Source: Conoideocrella luteorostrata (lineage: Eukaryota; Ascomycota; Sordariomycetes; Hypocreales; Clavicipitaceae). Taken from it: a stretch of DNA of 64,000 nucleotides. The notes beneath the pieces are model-generated. The model was given only the letters and a program-made list of their open reading frames with translations. It ran no database searches and was not told the origin of the DNA. The DNA lies in the NCBI GenBank assembly GCA_032433595.1, contig JASWJB010000153.1, positions 1 to 64,000 of the forward strand. Direction: 5' to 3'. Position numbers and translations under genes: made by a program. Of this stretch, positions 47,561 to 57,050 are shown in pieces (within the stretch, counting starts at the first letter, position 1; each line of letters begins with the position of its first letter).

Positions 47561-49135
47561 CGTTTTCAGATTGACTTGCGAGATCTGATGCTTCCTGCAG
47601 CGCATGTACGTCTTGCCAAGCTTGAATCTTTCCATCCTCTTCGTCAGATTGCCTTGCGATATCTCATGGACGCGATGCTTCTTGCAGCCTGTACGTCGTC
47701 CGACATTCAAACGTTTCAACGAGCTTATCCACTAATTTACAAAACCTCATGCTTTTTGCAGCCTGTATATCCGATATTCGAGTGTTTCAACGAGCTCGTT
47801 AGATTAGCTTGCGATATCTGATCGGATCCGATGCTTCTCAAACGCCTGTACATCGTCCGACATTTGTACCTTCCAACGAGCTCGTCAGCTAACGCAATTA
47901 TATGGCGGCCGACAATCCAGTTATCATTGACTTGCGATATATAATGCTTCGGAAGCGCCTGTGCTTCTTCCGACATTTGAACCTTTCAACGAGCATGTCA
48001 GCTTAACCTGCAATATCCGATGCTTCTTGCAGTGCCTATACGTCTTCCGAGATTTGAGCCTTTTCAACAAGCTCGTCAGAGCGACTTGCGATATGCAATG
48101 CTTGTATGTTTCCCGATATTTAAACCTTTCAACGAGCTTGTGAGATTAGCTTGTTATGTCTGATAGCTCTTTATCCTCTTTGTCAGATTTACTTGCGATA
48201 TTCAATACCTATACTTCTTCCGAGATTTCAGCCTTTTCAACGAGCTTGTTCGATCGACCTATAATATCTGATGCTTCGATAACGCCTGAACATCTTCCGA
48301 GAGTTGGACCTTTCAACGTGTTGGAATACCTCGTCAAGCGTAGGAGCAAACGTCATGTGGTCACCCAAGCGCGCCTCTCTTATACGGTGCGCTTGGCAGC
48401 ATACCTCTTCCTCTTCTTCTTCCTTCTTTAGTAGTTACGAATCAACTGAATTGTTTGCATATCGATTTGCTTCACATTCCAGTATCGATACCGTCGACAC
48501 CCGAAGCCCTCTGCTTCCTACAAACGAGCACATCAGATTAACCTGCGATCTAATGATTCTTGCAGCGCCGTAACCTTTCAACAAGCTCGTCAACTGACTT
48601 TCGATATCTGATGCTTTTTTCAGTGTATGTCTTCCGAGAATTGAACATTTGAACGAGCTCGTGAACTGACTTTTGATATTTGACGCTTTGTGCAGTGTAT
48701 TTCTTCTGAGATTTGAACCTTTTTAACGAGCTCGTCAGATTAACCTACGATGTCTGATGCTTCGATAGTGCCTGTACGTCTTTCGATGTTTGAACCTTGA
48801 ACAAGCTCGCCAACTGACATGCAATACCTGATGCTTCTTGCAGCCTGTATGTCCTCCATTCCAACGTTTCAACGACCTCGTCAGATTGACCTGCGATATC
48901 AGATGCCTGTACATATTCCGAGATTTGAGCCTTTCAACAAGCTCGTTAGATTGACCTGCGATATCCGATCTTCTTGCACAACCTGTACGTCTTCCGAGCA
49001 TTAAGCAGTTCAACCCGCTTGTCAGATTGGCCTGCAATGCCCAATGCTTCTTACAGCCATTACGTCTTCCGAGATTCGAGCCTTTTCAGCGAGCTCGTCA
49101 TATCAACTTGCCAAATATCTGATGCCTTTGCGTCC
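47561..49135 (+). repeat. Segment D satellite array, module 11
   Basis: About eighteen units with a junction motif variant near 47897, split by a family B LTR. Confidence 0.83.
48319..48522 (+). mobile_element. Solo LTR, family B
   Basis: TGTTGGAATACCTCGTCAAG to CTGCTTCCTACA, 204 bp. Flanks CAACG and AACGA overlap as a near duplication, with one base shifted or changed. Confidence 0.85.
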
Positions 49136-49232
49136 TTTTGAGACTAAGACTTCGTTCTTTAAGTAATTACTCTACTCGTACTAGTACAGTACAGATTAGT
49201 TACTGGAAGAACTGTCTTAGTCTCAACGAGAC
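49136..49232. repeat. Segment A palindrome, module 12
   Basis: GAGACTAAGACTTCGTTCTT pairs with GAAGAACTGTCTTAGTCTC around TACTCGTACTAGTACAG. This is one of the best preserved A copies. Confidence 0.85.
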
Positions 49233-49840
49233 GGCCCATAGCCTCCTCCCTTTCTTGCTCATAGTCTTCTTCCTTTTCTGCTCATAATCCGAGCTGAAAA
49301 GCCGGCATTTTGTGCGCTGCCTGTTTTAGGGATGCCGGGCGTGCCGGGAGCGGCTTTATGCTCACTGCATCGTATGCACTAGGCGTTTTTACATCGTTTG
49401 CACCAGGTTTAGGATCGTTCTGAGCGCCGGTGGTCGAGTTGTGTTTGATGGTGCGTGAGCCCGCGGGCTGACCTGGTTTCCGGCGAATTACACACCGTGT
49501 CTGTTGTTCCGTGCCCTGCTTTTTATTGCACCTCGTGTGCTGGGTTCATGTGTATCTTTTGCATCAGGTTTAGTTTTGTCTCTCTGCGTTGCTGTTGTGT
49601 TGTGTTGTGTTGTGTGTGGTGTGCTTTGCTTGTCGTGCCGCGAAAACCCCATTGATATCTTAGCGGTTTGCGCACCTCGTGCTGCATTCACCGTGCTGCC
49701 CCTTATTGCATTATATGCGCCGTGATCGTCTGTATCTTTTGTACTAGCCATTGTCCTATCTGGAGCACTGGTTATTGTCCCAACTTGTGCTATGCTGCAT
49801 GTTGCTTGTAAGTCCCTGATCGCCAGGACCCCGACCGAGG
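49233..49840 (+). repeat. Segment B leader, module 12
   Basis: The head is altered (CCGAGCTGAAAAGCCGGCAT at about 49287), followed by sub-repeats with GCGCCGGTGGTCGAGTTGTG. Confidence 0.68.
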
Positions 49841-50365
49841 CTAGGCACTAATGGCGGCAGGCAGACCAGGGTGGACAGAGGGGGAGAGAATAGATATAGA
49901 GACAGGTGGATAGAAACGTGTTTTTAAATGGGGAAATTACTATAAATGACTCTGTATGTGGCAATTACTGTATACATTGCGATTGCTATGTACATTTAAA
50001 TTGCTGTATGTTGTTATTTTATACGTGGCGCTGGTGCTGGTGCTTTTATTTCTGCTGCTCAAAGCTCGACTTGCTCACACTGCCTGCAGTGACGAGTAAT
50101 AAGCGTTGTGTTATCTGCACTGCTGTTGCTGCTGGTGCTTGCAACCCGCCGCTTATAATTCTACAGCTCACAATTCGACTGCTACTTACCGGTACACTGC
50201 TGCTGCCACTGCCGCTGCTTCTCACAACACTGCTGCGGTAATTAACGTCGTATTGTCCGTAATGCTTACTTTTCCCTGTCCCTTCTGACTTTTCCTCTCT
50301 TCTGACTTCCGCTCTCCTGACCGTCTTCCTAACTTGTGGCCATGAGAATCGTATATTGAACATCC
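49841..50365. other. Diverged stretch in place of segment C, module 12
   Basis: Mixed sequence with CTG/CTGCTG runs but without the usual CAT/CAG block. Only the last part (50261-50340, CTGACTTCCGCTCTCCTGAC) resembles the end of C. No gene seen. Confidence 0.45.
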
Positions 50366-50780
50366 TCATTGTCTTGAAATGGACTTGCGATATCTGATGC
50401 TTCTTGCAGTGTACGTCTTCCGAGATTTGAGTCATTCAAGAAGCTCGTCAGCTGACTTGCGATACCAGATGCCTCGCAGCGCCTGTACGTTCCGAGATTC
50501 AAACCTTTTCAGCGAGCTCATCAGATCGACTTGCGATAAAAACGTCTCTTGCAGCCCATACGTCTACCGAGATTTGAGCCTTTTCAACGAGCTCCTTCCA
50601 GCCTATACGTCTTCCGAGACTTGAGGGCTTCAACGTCTTCGTCTGATTGACTTGCGGTATTTCATGCTTATACGTCTTCCGAGAACCAAACCTTTTCCCT
50701 TATGCTTCGAAAATGCCTGTACCTCTTGCGGGATTTGAATCTTTTCAGCGAGCTGGTTAGATTAACTTGCGAGATGAAGC
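50366..50780 (+). repeat. Segment D satellite array, module 12
   Basis: About five units. Confidence 0.82.
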
Positions 50781-51005
50781 TGCTAGCCAAGACATTGCAG
50801 CAGCTACCGAATGAAGGGTTGGCTCAAAAGAAGCTGCTGGCTAGGATATCGCGGGCAGCTATCAGATGGATGGTCGGCTGAAAAGAAGGGTCGGCCTCGA
50901 AGAAAGATGCCGGCTACGATATTATCGAATCATCTCAACGCAAAGATCCCGCCACAGCAGTCAGGGATACTATCGGGCGACGTCCCAGAGAGCCCCGAAA
51001 CACCG
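50781..51005. other. Unrecognised insert between module 12 and a B fragment
   Basis: AGAAGCTGCTGGCTAGGATA and GATGAAGCTGCTAGCCAAGA form a weak internal duplication. A 76-codon frame has no known motif. Confidence 0.3.
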
Positions 51006-51080
51006 CTTTTAGCGCTTGTAAGCCTGTTGCTGGATTTCTGACCAAGCTGGTTTTCTGTACATTGCGCGCCAGGTGTTACT
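51006..51080 (+). repeat. Segment B fragment, left of the Copia element
   Basis: TGTAAGCCTGTTGCTGGATT and TTGCGCGCCAGGTGTTACT are B sub-repeat sequence; B resumes at 55651 after the inserted element. Confidence 0.7.
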
Positions 51081-51244
51081 TGTTGGAATTGGAAGGAGAG
51101 GTTCAAATTTGATTGTATTGATGGGAAGAGCTGTGTTACTGTGATGGTGGATGCAGAATCCCTCGTCTGACGGTCCCGTCCAAATCCCCCTATAAATACC
51201 CCTATAATCTGAGACACTTCCGTCCTGAATTCCTGCCTGAGGCC
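51081..51244 (-). repeat. Left (3') LTR of the Copia element, truncated
   Basis: TGTTGGAATTGGAAGGAGAG to CTGCCTGAGGCCCAG matches 55407-55572 closely; the remaining 70 or so bases of the LTR are missing. Confidence 0.85.
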
Positions 51245-51299
51245 CAGACGCGGTCTTCCGTATTATCGGCGAATAAGGCATCTGATGACCCTAGGAATG

Positions 51300-51844
51300 C
51301 CGTATCGTACGGGATATCTAACGAATTTTCTGATGAATTTTCCGATGAATCTGACGGATTCTGAGGATTTTCGCTGCCTAGTCTGAGACCTAAGGAGCGT
51401 GTGTGGAAGAGGTATTGAATAACTCGGTCAGCAGTGTCGTGATGGATAACGCTAGGATTTACGTTGTGCCGACCAAGACGACTAGCTGCAAAGGTAATAT
51501 CTGGCCTCGTAGAGATTGCCGCAAATAATATCGACTTGACCTTCTGTTGAAATTAATGAATATATTGACTTATGGCCTGCTGGCTTGATTTCAATAATTC
51601 CTCGAGGCCTAAGGGCGTTGCCGGCATGTTAGTCAGGTCCACGTTGAATTTGTGGGCAATCTTATCAATATACGCATCTTGCGTGAGCTAAATATGCCTC
51701 TTTTTTCTATCCCTTGAAATATAAATTCCAAGGAACCAACTTGGCTCGCCTAGGTCAGTCATCTTATATCGATGCTTTAGACCTTGAATTGCTGACATTG
51801 CTCAATCCTTAGATTCCCGTGGAAATGTGTTAAACATTTACTCC
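51300..51844 (-). pseudogene. Copia RT thumb and RNase H fragment
   Basis: On the minus strand: HRYKMTDLGEPSWFLGIYIS, then LTQDAYIDKIAHKFNVDLTN and KSILFAAISTRPDITFAASR, all standard blocks following the RT active site of fungal Copia elements. A TAG and other stops interrupt it. It continues from the RT piece whose other half lies inverted at 52246-53708. Confidence 0.82.
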
Positions 51845-52245
51845 GAGACATTCGGGATGTTGCAGTTGGTACTCTCTCGACACGCGTTACAAATCAGCTA
51901 CCGTCGCTCCAAGGCCTTCATTTACGGCTACGTGACATTGGCGCCTGTCTGCAGAAAGTTTTAGATGGGTAATTACCAGTAAACCATGCAATTCTAGGAA
52001 ATCTCTAGGATTTCTTTAATCTGTTGCTAAACTTATCTAGCCCCGAGCGCGATAAAAAGTCTGGTACTGGAGAATTAGCATACGCTATGAGCATTAAGAC
52101 GAATGATCAACTTATGGCTTTTCTATCTGAGCAGTTTGATAAGGGTCATTACAGTTTTCCACGATCTTATAGAGAACAAAATACAGATCAGGCAGAAACA
52201 GGAGGAGAAGGAAGCAAAGAAGGAATAGCTGGAAAAGCCCGTACG
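51845..52245 (+). pseudogene. C-terminal half of Rpn8 (26S proteasome regulatory subunit), inverted
   Basis: Frames read [51 protein letters not shown], then LAYAMSIKTNDQLMA and LIENKIQIRQKQEEKEAKKE. These are the C-terminal blocks of Rpn8/PSMD7, a scaffold MPN protein of the 19S lid that pairs with the deubiquitinase Rpn11. There are two in-frame stops and one frameshift near 52118. No intron is seen. The N-terminal half lies on the opposite strand at 53709-54783, and the last residues there (EAEEAEE) precede the first ones here in the normal protein. Confidence 0.85.
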
Positions 52246-53708
52246 AAGGGGTCTTCAAAAGGAAGCCAGAAATCGCGCACTTACGCGCGTATGGATGCAA
52301 GGCATTCGCGATGACCTCCGCAGCCCGGCGACGACATCATCGTAGGCAGAAGCTCGACCCAAAGGCACATATTGGATATCTTGTAGGATACCAATCGTCA
52401 AATAATTTCCGTATCTGGATTCCTCACAGGAATAAGGTTATGGTGGGTTGCACAGGGTGGTGTGCATGATTGACTTCAAAAGTGCAAAAACAATGTATTC
52501 AAGTCTGTCTATCTAAGAAGAGGAAAACAAGTGAGGGTTGAACGCTCGATATCGCCGTATAAATATCGTAGCGGAAAGGTGACCAGGTGACCTGCTCCGT
52601 GCTTCCTATTGTGCTTAACGGCAGGATTCCAACAGTTATTGTGACTCGCGATGTTATTTTCGATGAGGCTCGCATCTTTGAAGATAAGCTGCCCGTCCGG
52701 AAAGTGCTGCAGTCAATTGACGAGCTAGTTGAAAAGGTCGGAATTCCGGAAGGTCTGCAAGGCCTAGAGGACGAATTAGCTGCTGAAAATATCGAGGAAA
52801 TTAGTAGCACTTCTAGCCACACAGACAACGGATCTGAGTCTTAACGTACAGGACGAAATCGTCGTCAATACCGGTCAACATGAAAGTCAGGAAAATTCGA
52901 CTGCCTCGTGTGACGATTCTGATGAGGGTTATCGTACGGAATCAGAAGTCAGTCAGCAGGCGGTTTTCGCCACGTCAGCCGCTTATCTTGAGGGGGGTGG
53001 AAGAAGACCTCTGTGACCGATTTCGTGACTTTCAATTGGAACCTATTGAATCGGCCGTACAAGGAGCATTCCTGGCTGGAATCCGAGGTCAAGATCAAAG
53101 GCTGCACAAGCGGAATCTGCCAATTTGCCCGGGATCTAGGAAGGACCTAGATAGGCAGCCTTTCCGTGACGAATTTATCGAGGCGCAACGCGTGCATCTG
53201 GAATCACACAAGCAAATGGATTCATTTGAAAAGGTCCCTAGGTCTAGGTCTAAAGGTCAGCGAATTCTAGCCTACAAGTGGGTTTACACATACAAGACCG
53301 ATAGGCACGGATTCCTTCAGAAATGCAAGGCACGCCTTGTTGTGTGGGGAAACCAGCAATCGAAAAATGACCTGCCTACGAGGGCAACAACGCTTGCAAG
53401 CCTATCATTCCGGATCCTGATGACCTTGGCAGCTGAATATGACCTTGAGCTAATCCAGCTAGATGCTGTCAATGCATTCGTCAATTGCGACCTTGACGAG
53501 GTTGGTACATGAAAATGCCGCCCGGATACGAGGAATTCGGAAAGGTCCTATGGCTTAAGAAAGCCCTCTATGGTTTGCGACGGTCGCCTCGTCTATGGCA
53601 ACGAGAGATAGCCAAGGCACTAGAAGACCTAGGATTTCGAGCTATTCCAGAAGAGCCGTGCCTGATGCGAAAAGACTTGATATTCGTGTTCTTCCTCGTA
53701 GACGATAA
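52246..53708 (+). pseudogene. Copia integrase C-terminus to RT active site, inverted
   Basis: It starts with IAHLRAYGCKAFAMTSAARR and IGYLVGYQSSNNFRIWIPHR (end of integrase). After the inserted LTR come VTRDVIFDEARIFEDKLPVR, then the RT: YKWVYTYKTDRHGFLQKCKA, DLPTRATTLASLSFRILMTL, LIQLDAVNAFVNCDLDEV, MKMPPGYEEFGKVLWLKKAL and the active-site FFLVDD. One base is lost at about 53505. Preservation of the frame is far better than in the gypsy element, and there is no RIP signature. Confidence 0.85.
52442..52634 (-). mobile_element. Solo LTR, family A, reverse, inside Copia pol
   Basis: Plus-strand ends GGTGGGTTGCACAGGG and ATTCCAACA, perfect target duplication GTTAT (52437-52441 and 52635-52639). 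The first base is changed from T to G. Confidence 0.9.
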
Positions 53709-53929
53709 AATTCCTCCGCTTCTTCCGCTTCAATGATGGATGGCGTATGAACGAAAGTCCTAGAGGTCGTAGTACCGTCGTCTTTGATTTCCTCTGCAGC
53801 GAAATACGCATCAGTTGGTACGCCAGACTCTTTGGCTGAACATCGATGATAACAAGCAGTGGATTTGGCGTGTATCGCTTGAATAACTCGTTGATTTCGA
53901 GATCTGATGCTCGGAGTTTGGGACCGGAG

Positions 53930-54057
53930 TGTAAGGTTCTGGCGCGCGCAGCGCGTAGGCCTTATAAATAGGTGTAAGGTGCAGTGCAAGCAGTCGCTTG
54001 CATTGACGGATCTTTTTGGTCTATTGGGTAACAAGCACACCTTCTCGTTATCTTACA
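53930..54057. mobile_element. 128-bp MITE inside the Rpn8 copy
   Basis: Ends TGTAAGGTTCTGG and CGTTATCTTACA form short inverted repeats (TGTAAG). A 6-bp duplication CCGGAG flanks it (53924-53929 and 54058-54063). Joining the flanks restores the Tyr-His-Ser-Gly-Pro-Lys frame of Rpn8. The family is unknown. Confidence 0.8.
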
Positions 54058-54232
54058 CCGGAGTGATACCATACGATCAACTTTTCTCGGGCGTTGACTT
54101 TCTTGAACATGTCATTCATGGACTCCACATAGTTATGGTCTAGGAACCAAACGGAAGGGTCCCTATCATCCTCCTCAAATGGTACCGCAAAAGCGGTTCG
54201 ATACTCTCACGTTTTTGCCGTCGTTCTGCCCT

Positions 54233-54438
54233 TGTGGGTTGCACAGGGTGGTGTGCATGATTGACCTAGGTCAATTGCTTCAAAAATGCAAAAACAATGT
54301 ATTCAAGTCTGTCTGTCGTAGAAGAAGAAAACAAGTCAAGGTTGAACGCTCGATATCGCCGTATAAATATCGTAGCTGAAAGGTGACCACGTGACCTGCT
54401 CCGTGCTTCCTATTGTGCTTGACGGCAGGATTCCAACA
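54233..54438 (-). mobile_element. Solo LTR, family A, reverse, inside Rpn8
   Basis: TGTGGGTTGCACAGGG to ATTCCAACA, 206 bp, perfect target duplication GCCCT (54228-54232 and 54439-54443). It resembles the copy at 52442 closely. Confidence 0.93.
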
Positions 54439-54544
54439 GCCCTAGCAAAACACCTACTACCCGCCTTTTTGTCTTGTTCTTAACTATGCGGCTATAGTGG
54501 TTAATAGTGGAGAGCAGGACCAAAGGTGCCGTAGACACGTTCTG

Positions 54545-54739
54545 TGTGGGTTGCACAGGGTTCTCTGCAGCGATCTAGATCGTTGGCTTCCAATTGAATA
54601 TATTCATAAGTGTCTGTTATCCAAGAAGAAGAAAAGAAGTCAAGATGAGAGGCACGATATCGTCGTATAAATATCGTGGCTAGAAGGTGACCTCGTGACG
54701 AGCTCTGTGCTTCCTATTGTGCTTGGTGGGATTCTAACA
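54545..54739 (-). mobile_element. Solo LTR, family A, reverse, inside Rpn8 near the start codon
   Basis: TGTGGGTTGCACAGGG to GGATTCTAACA, 195 bp, perfect target duplication TTCTG (54540-54544 and 54740-54744). Confidence 0.93.
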
Positions 54740-54783
54740 TTCTGAGTGACTAGTGAAAGCGTTTCTGCGGTGGCAGTAGACAT

Positions 54784-55054
54784 AATATCTTATCTCAAAT
54801 GTATAATAATCAATTAAAAAAATAAGACTGTGTGGGCACGTCGAAGAGAAACCAAAATTTCGTGAATATTAGTTCCGCGGTCAAGGCACGTGGACGACTG
54901 GCTGCCTTGCAACGGGATCCTAAACTGATTGGCAACCCCAGCAGTTATCGCAGCCTCCCAGGGGAAACGTCCCCTTGTGCAAGGAGCTTATTCTAACCGC
55001 CTTTTGGCGAAAAGATAGGTCAGGATGTAGGGGCTCGCAATGGAGATAATGCTG
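54784..55054. other. Sequence between Rpn8 start and Copia gag
   Basis: No gag-like or Rpn8-like protein seen. AT-rich close to the Rpn8 ATG; it may hold the 5' leader of the captured gene or worn gag. Confidence 0.4.
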
Positions 55055-55291
55055 TTAGCTTCGCATCCGCCAAATAGTTAAGGTCGGCTTGCCTAGCAGC
55101 TTCTCAGTGGCATCAGGGTTGAAGTCAATCAGAAGAGGCTTCCTTGGTTCAGCTAATAGGAAGGGTTTGTCCCCGGACTTAATAGCGTTCCAGGTAGCTA
55201 ATTCTAGCTTGCTTCCGATGTAATCGAGCCATTCACGCCAATTGACGACGCCTGTGAGGGTGACGAGCTTCTTGACTTGAAGGGTAGTCAT
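55055..55291 (-). pseudogene. Copia gag N-terminal fragment
   Basis: MTTLQVKKLVTLTGVVNWRE with a following WLDYIGSKLELATWNAI: a Thr-Gly/Asn-Trp start of the type found in fungal Copia gag proteins. It begins about 115 bp inside the right LTR, as expected for the 5' end of a minus-strand element. It stops after 78 codons. Confidence 0.6.
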
Positions 55292-55406
55292 GATAATGGA
55301 TAGGATATTGGATAGGATATTTGAAGGGTTATAATAGGGAGGGAAATTGCTCGATGCCTTGATAGATAATCTGATTGCAGAGTATAGCGAGTACCGGGCT
55401 CATAAC

Positions 55407-55645
55407 TGTTGGAATTGGAAGGAGAGGTTCAAATTTGATGGCATTGATGGGAAGAGCTGTGTTACTGTGATGGTGGATGCAGAATCCCTCGTCTGACGGT
55501 CACATCCAAATCCCCCAATAAATAACCCTATAATCTGAGACACTTTGTCCTGAATTCCTGCCTGAGGCCCAGTGGCCACGTAACCTTTCTCTCACAGCCC
55601 GTGTACCCACATATCCACCCACACACACACACGCGTAATCCAACA
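55407..55645 (-). repeat. Right (5') LTR of the Copia element
   Basis: TGTTGGAATTGGAAGG to CGCGTAATCCAACA, 239 bp, with terminal TG/CA and the TTACT duplication outside. Confidence 0.85.
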
Positions 55646-55650
55646 TTACT

Positions 55651-55840
55651 CTTTGCGCCTTGATTCTTCTAGCATCTTGTGCGCTGGTTGTTGTGATGTG
55701 TTGTGTTACTCTTGTGCCACTGACCAGCTCCGTATCGCTGGTACCCCGACCAAGCCTTGCTTTTCTTTTTTGCACTTTTGGCGCTGGCCCAGATCGAACA
55801 TGTGCCTGCTGGGAATGGCTCTTCTTGCGTGGGCAGCAAC
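55651..55840 (+). repeat. Segment B, module 13, right of the Copia element
   Basis: CTTTGCGCCTTGATTCTTC through GGCACTTTTGGCGCTGG-like tail and CTTCTTGCGTGGGCAGCAAC. Confidence 0.7.
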
Positions 55841-56673
55841 ATCTTCATCGTCTTCAGATTAAATTGGGAGATCTAATGCTTCTTGCAGCCCATACGTCTT
55901 GCGATATTTGAAACATTCAACATGCTCGTCAGACTAACTTGCCTATGCTTCAATCTTTTCATCGTCTTGGTCAGATCGCCTTGGGATATCTGATGGGATC
56001 CAATGCTTCTTGAACGCCTGTACGTCTTCCGAGATTTCACCCTTTTCAACAAGCTCGTCAGATTGACCTACGATGTCTGAAGCTTCAATACCACCTGTAC
56101 GTCTTCCGAGATTTAAGCCTTTTCAACAAGCTCGTTGTAGCGCCTGAACCTTTCAACGAGCTCGTCAACTGACTTTCGACACCTGATGCTTTTTGCAGTG
56201 TACGTCTTCTGAGATTTGAGCCCTTTGACAAGCTTGTCAGATTAACGACCTGCGATATCCGATGTTTCTTGCAGCCTATATGTCTTCCGAGATTTGAACC
56301 TATTTAGCGATCTCGTTGTATTGACTTGCGATATCTAATGCTTCGAAAACGCCTGTACGTATTGCGAGATTTGAGTATTTTAACAAATTCGTTAGATTTG
56401 ACCCGATGTCTGATGCCTCTTGCAGCCTATATGTCTTCCGATTTGAGACTTTTCGCCGCGCTCGTTAGATTGACTCGATGACTGATGTCCGTTTGTCTTC
56501 TGAGATTGGAGCCTTTTTCGTCGAGATCGTCAGGTTGGCTGTATGCCTGATGCTTCTTGCTGTGTCTAACGCTTCAAAAACGCCCATGTGTCTTGCGGGA
56601 TTAGAGTCTTTCAACAAGCTTGTTAGATTATCTTGCGTGATTTAATAGGATCTGACGCTTCTTAAAGCGTACG
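55841..56673 (+). repeat. Segment D satellite array, module 13
   Basis: About ten units follow directly after B; segment C is reduced to a few CAT triplets. Confidence 0.82.
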
Positions 56674-56736
56674 TGTAGGAAGCACAGGGCTTCGAGTGAC
56701 GAGGGTATTAATACAGGAAGGTGAAGCAAAACAATG
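56674..56736 (-). mobile_element. Family B LTR end fragment, reverse
   Basis: TGTAGGAAGCACAGGGCTTC is the reverse of the family B right end. It stands head-to-head with the next, plus-strand copy. Confidence 0.7.
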
Positions 56737-56910
56737 TGTTAGAATTCCTTGTCTAGCATATAAGCAATCCTATAGCTACCCTACCGCGCCTCTTTTATAT
56801 AGCGCGCTCAGGAGCATTCCTCCCTTTCTTCTTCTCGTCTCTTTTAGATAGATTTAATTAAATAGAATATTTTGTTTTGCCTATTGCTTCGTGCAAGAAG
56901 CCCCCTAACA
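56737..56910 (+). mobile_element. Worn family B LTR
   Basis: TGTTAGAATTCCTTGTCTAG and CGTGCAAGAAGCCCC resemble family B with C-to-T and G-to-A changes (GGAATCCCTCGTC reads AGAATTCCTTGTC). The right end is approximate. Confidence 0.7.
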
Positions 56911-57050
56911 CTCTACTGATCTATTTAAATCATTAACCTAAACACGACCTTTGTGACACCCCCATTGCTTATATCAAAGACGTCCTGGCGGTACTGTCAA
57001 CACAAACCCGCGACTAGGTTTATTTATCCCTTGGGAGCCAACCAAAGCCG
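56911..57050. other. 3' flank of the subtilase gene
   Basis: Unique sequence after the subtilase stop codon; no other feature seen. Confidence 0.4.

Larger units (their letters stand above)
53709..54783 (-). pseudogene. N-terminal half of Rpn8, interrupted by two LTRs and a MITE
   Basis: On the minus strand from ATG at 54783: N-terminal MSTATAETLSLVTQN, then [120 protein letters not shown] and [15 protein letters not shown]. This is the MPN domain of Rpn8, which lacks the JAMM metal site of Rpn11. The coding pieces are 54783-54740, 54544-54439, 54232-54058 and 53929-53709; the gaps are inserts with target duplications, not introns. One extra T near 54196 and one lost base near 53831 shift the frame. 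The junction at about 53709 is an inversion breakpoint with Copia RT. Confidence 0.87.
51081..55645 (-). mobile_element. Ty1/Copia retrotransposon carrying the Rpn8 gene, internally inverted
   Basis: Flanked by TTACT on both sides (51076-51080 and 55646-55650). The right LTR is 55407-55645, and a truncated homologue starts at 51081. Read on the minus strand, and undoing one inversion of about 51845-53708, the order is LTR, gag start, complete Rpn8 coding region, integrase end, RT, RT thumb/RNase H, LTR. The proteasome gene therefore replaces the gag C-terminal part, protease and integrase core. Three solo LTRs and one MITE have since landed inside. No part is functional as it stands. Breakpoints are placed from protein matches, good to about ten bases. 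Confidence 0.8.

Noticed and set aside
52024..52314. An independent gene for the 96-codon plus-strand frame
   Set aside because: It spans the end of Rpn8 and the start of the Copia integrase piece in a shifted frame.
53930..54057. Intron in the Rpn8 copy
   Set aside because: No acceptor gives the right phase, while a 6-bp duplication and inverted ends fit an inserted element.
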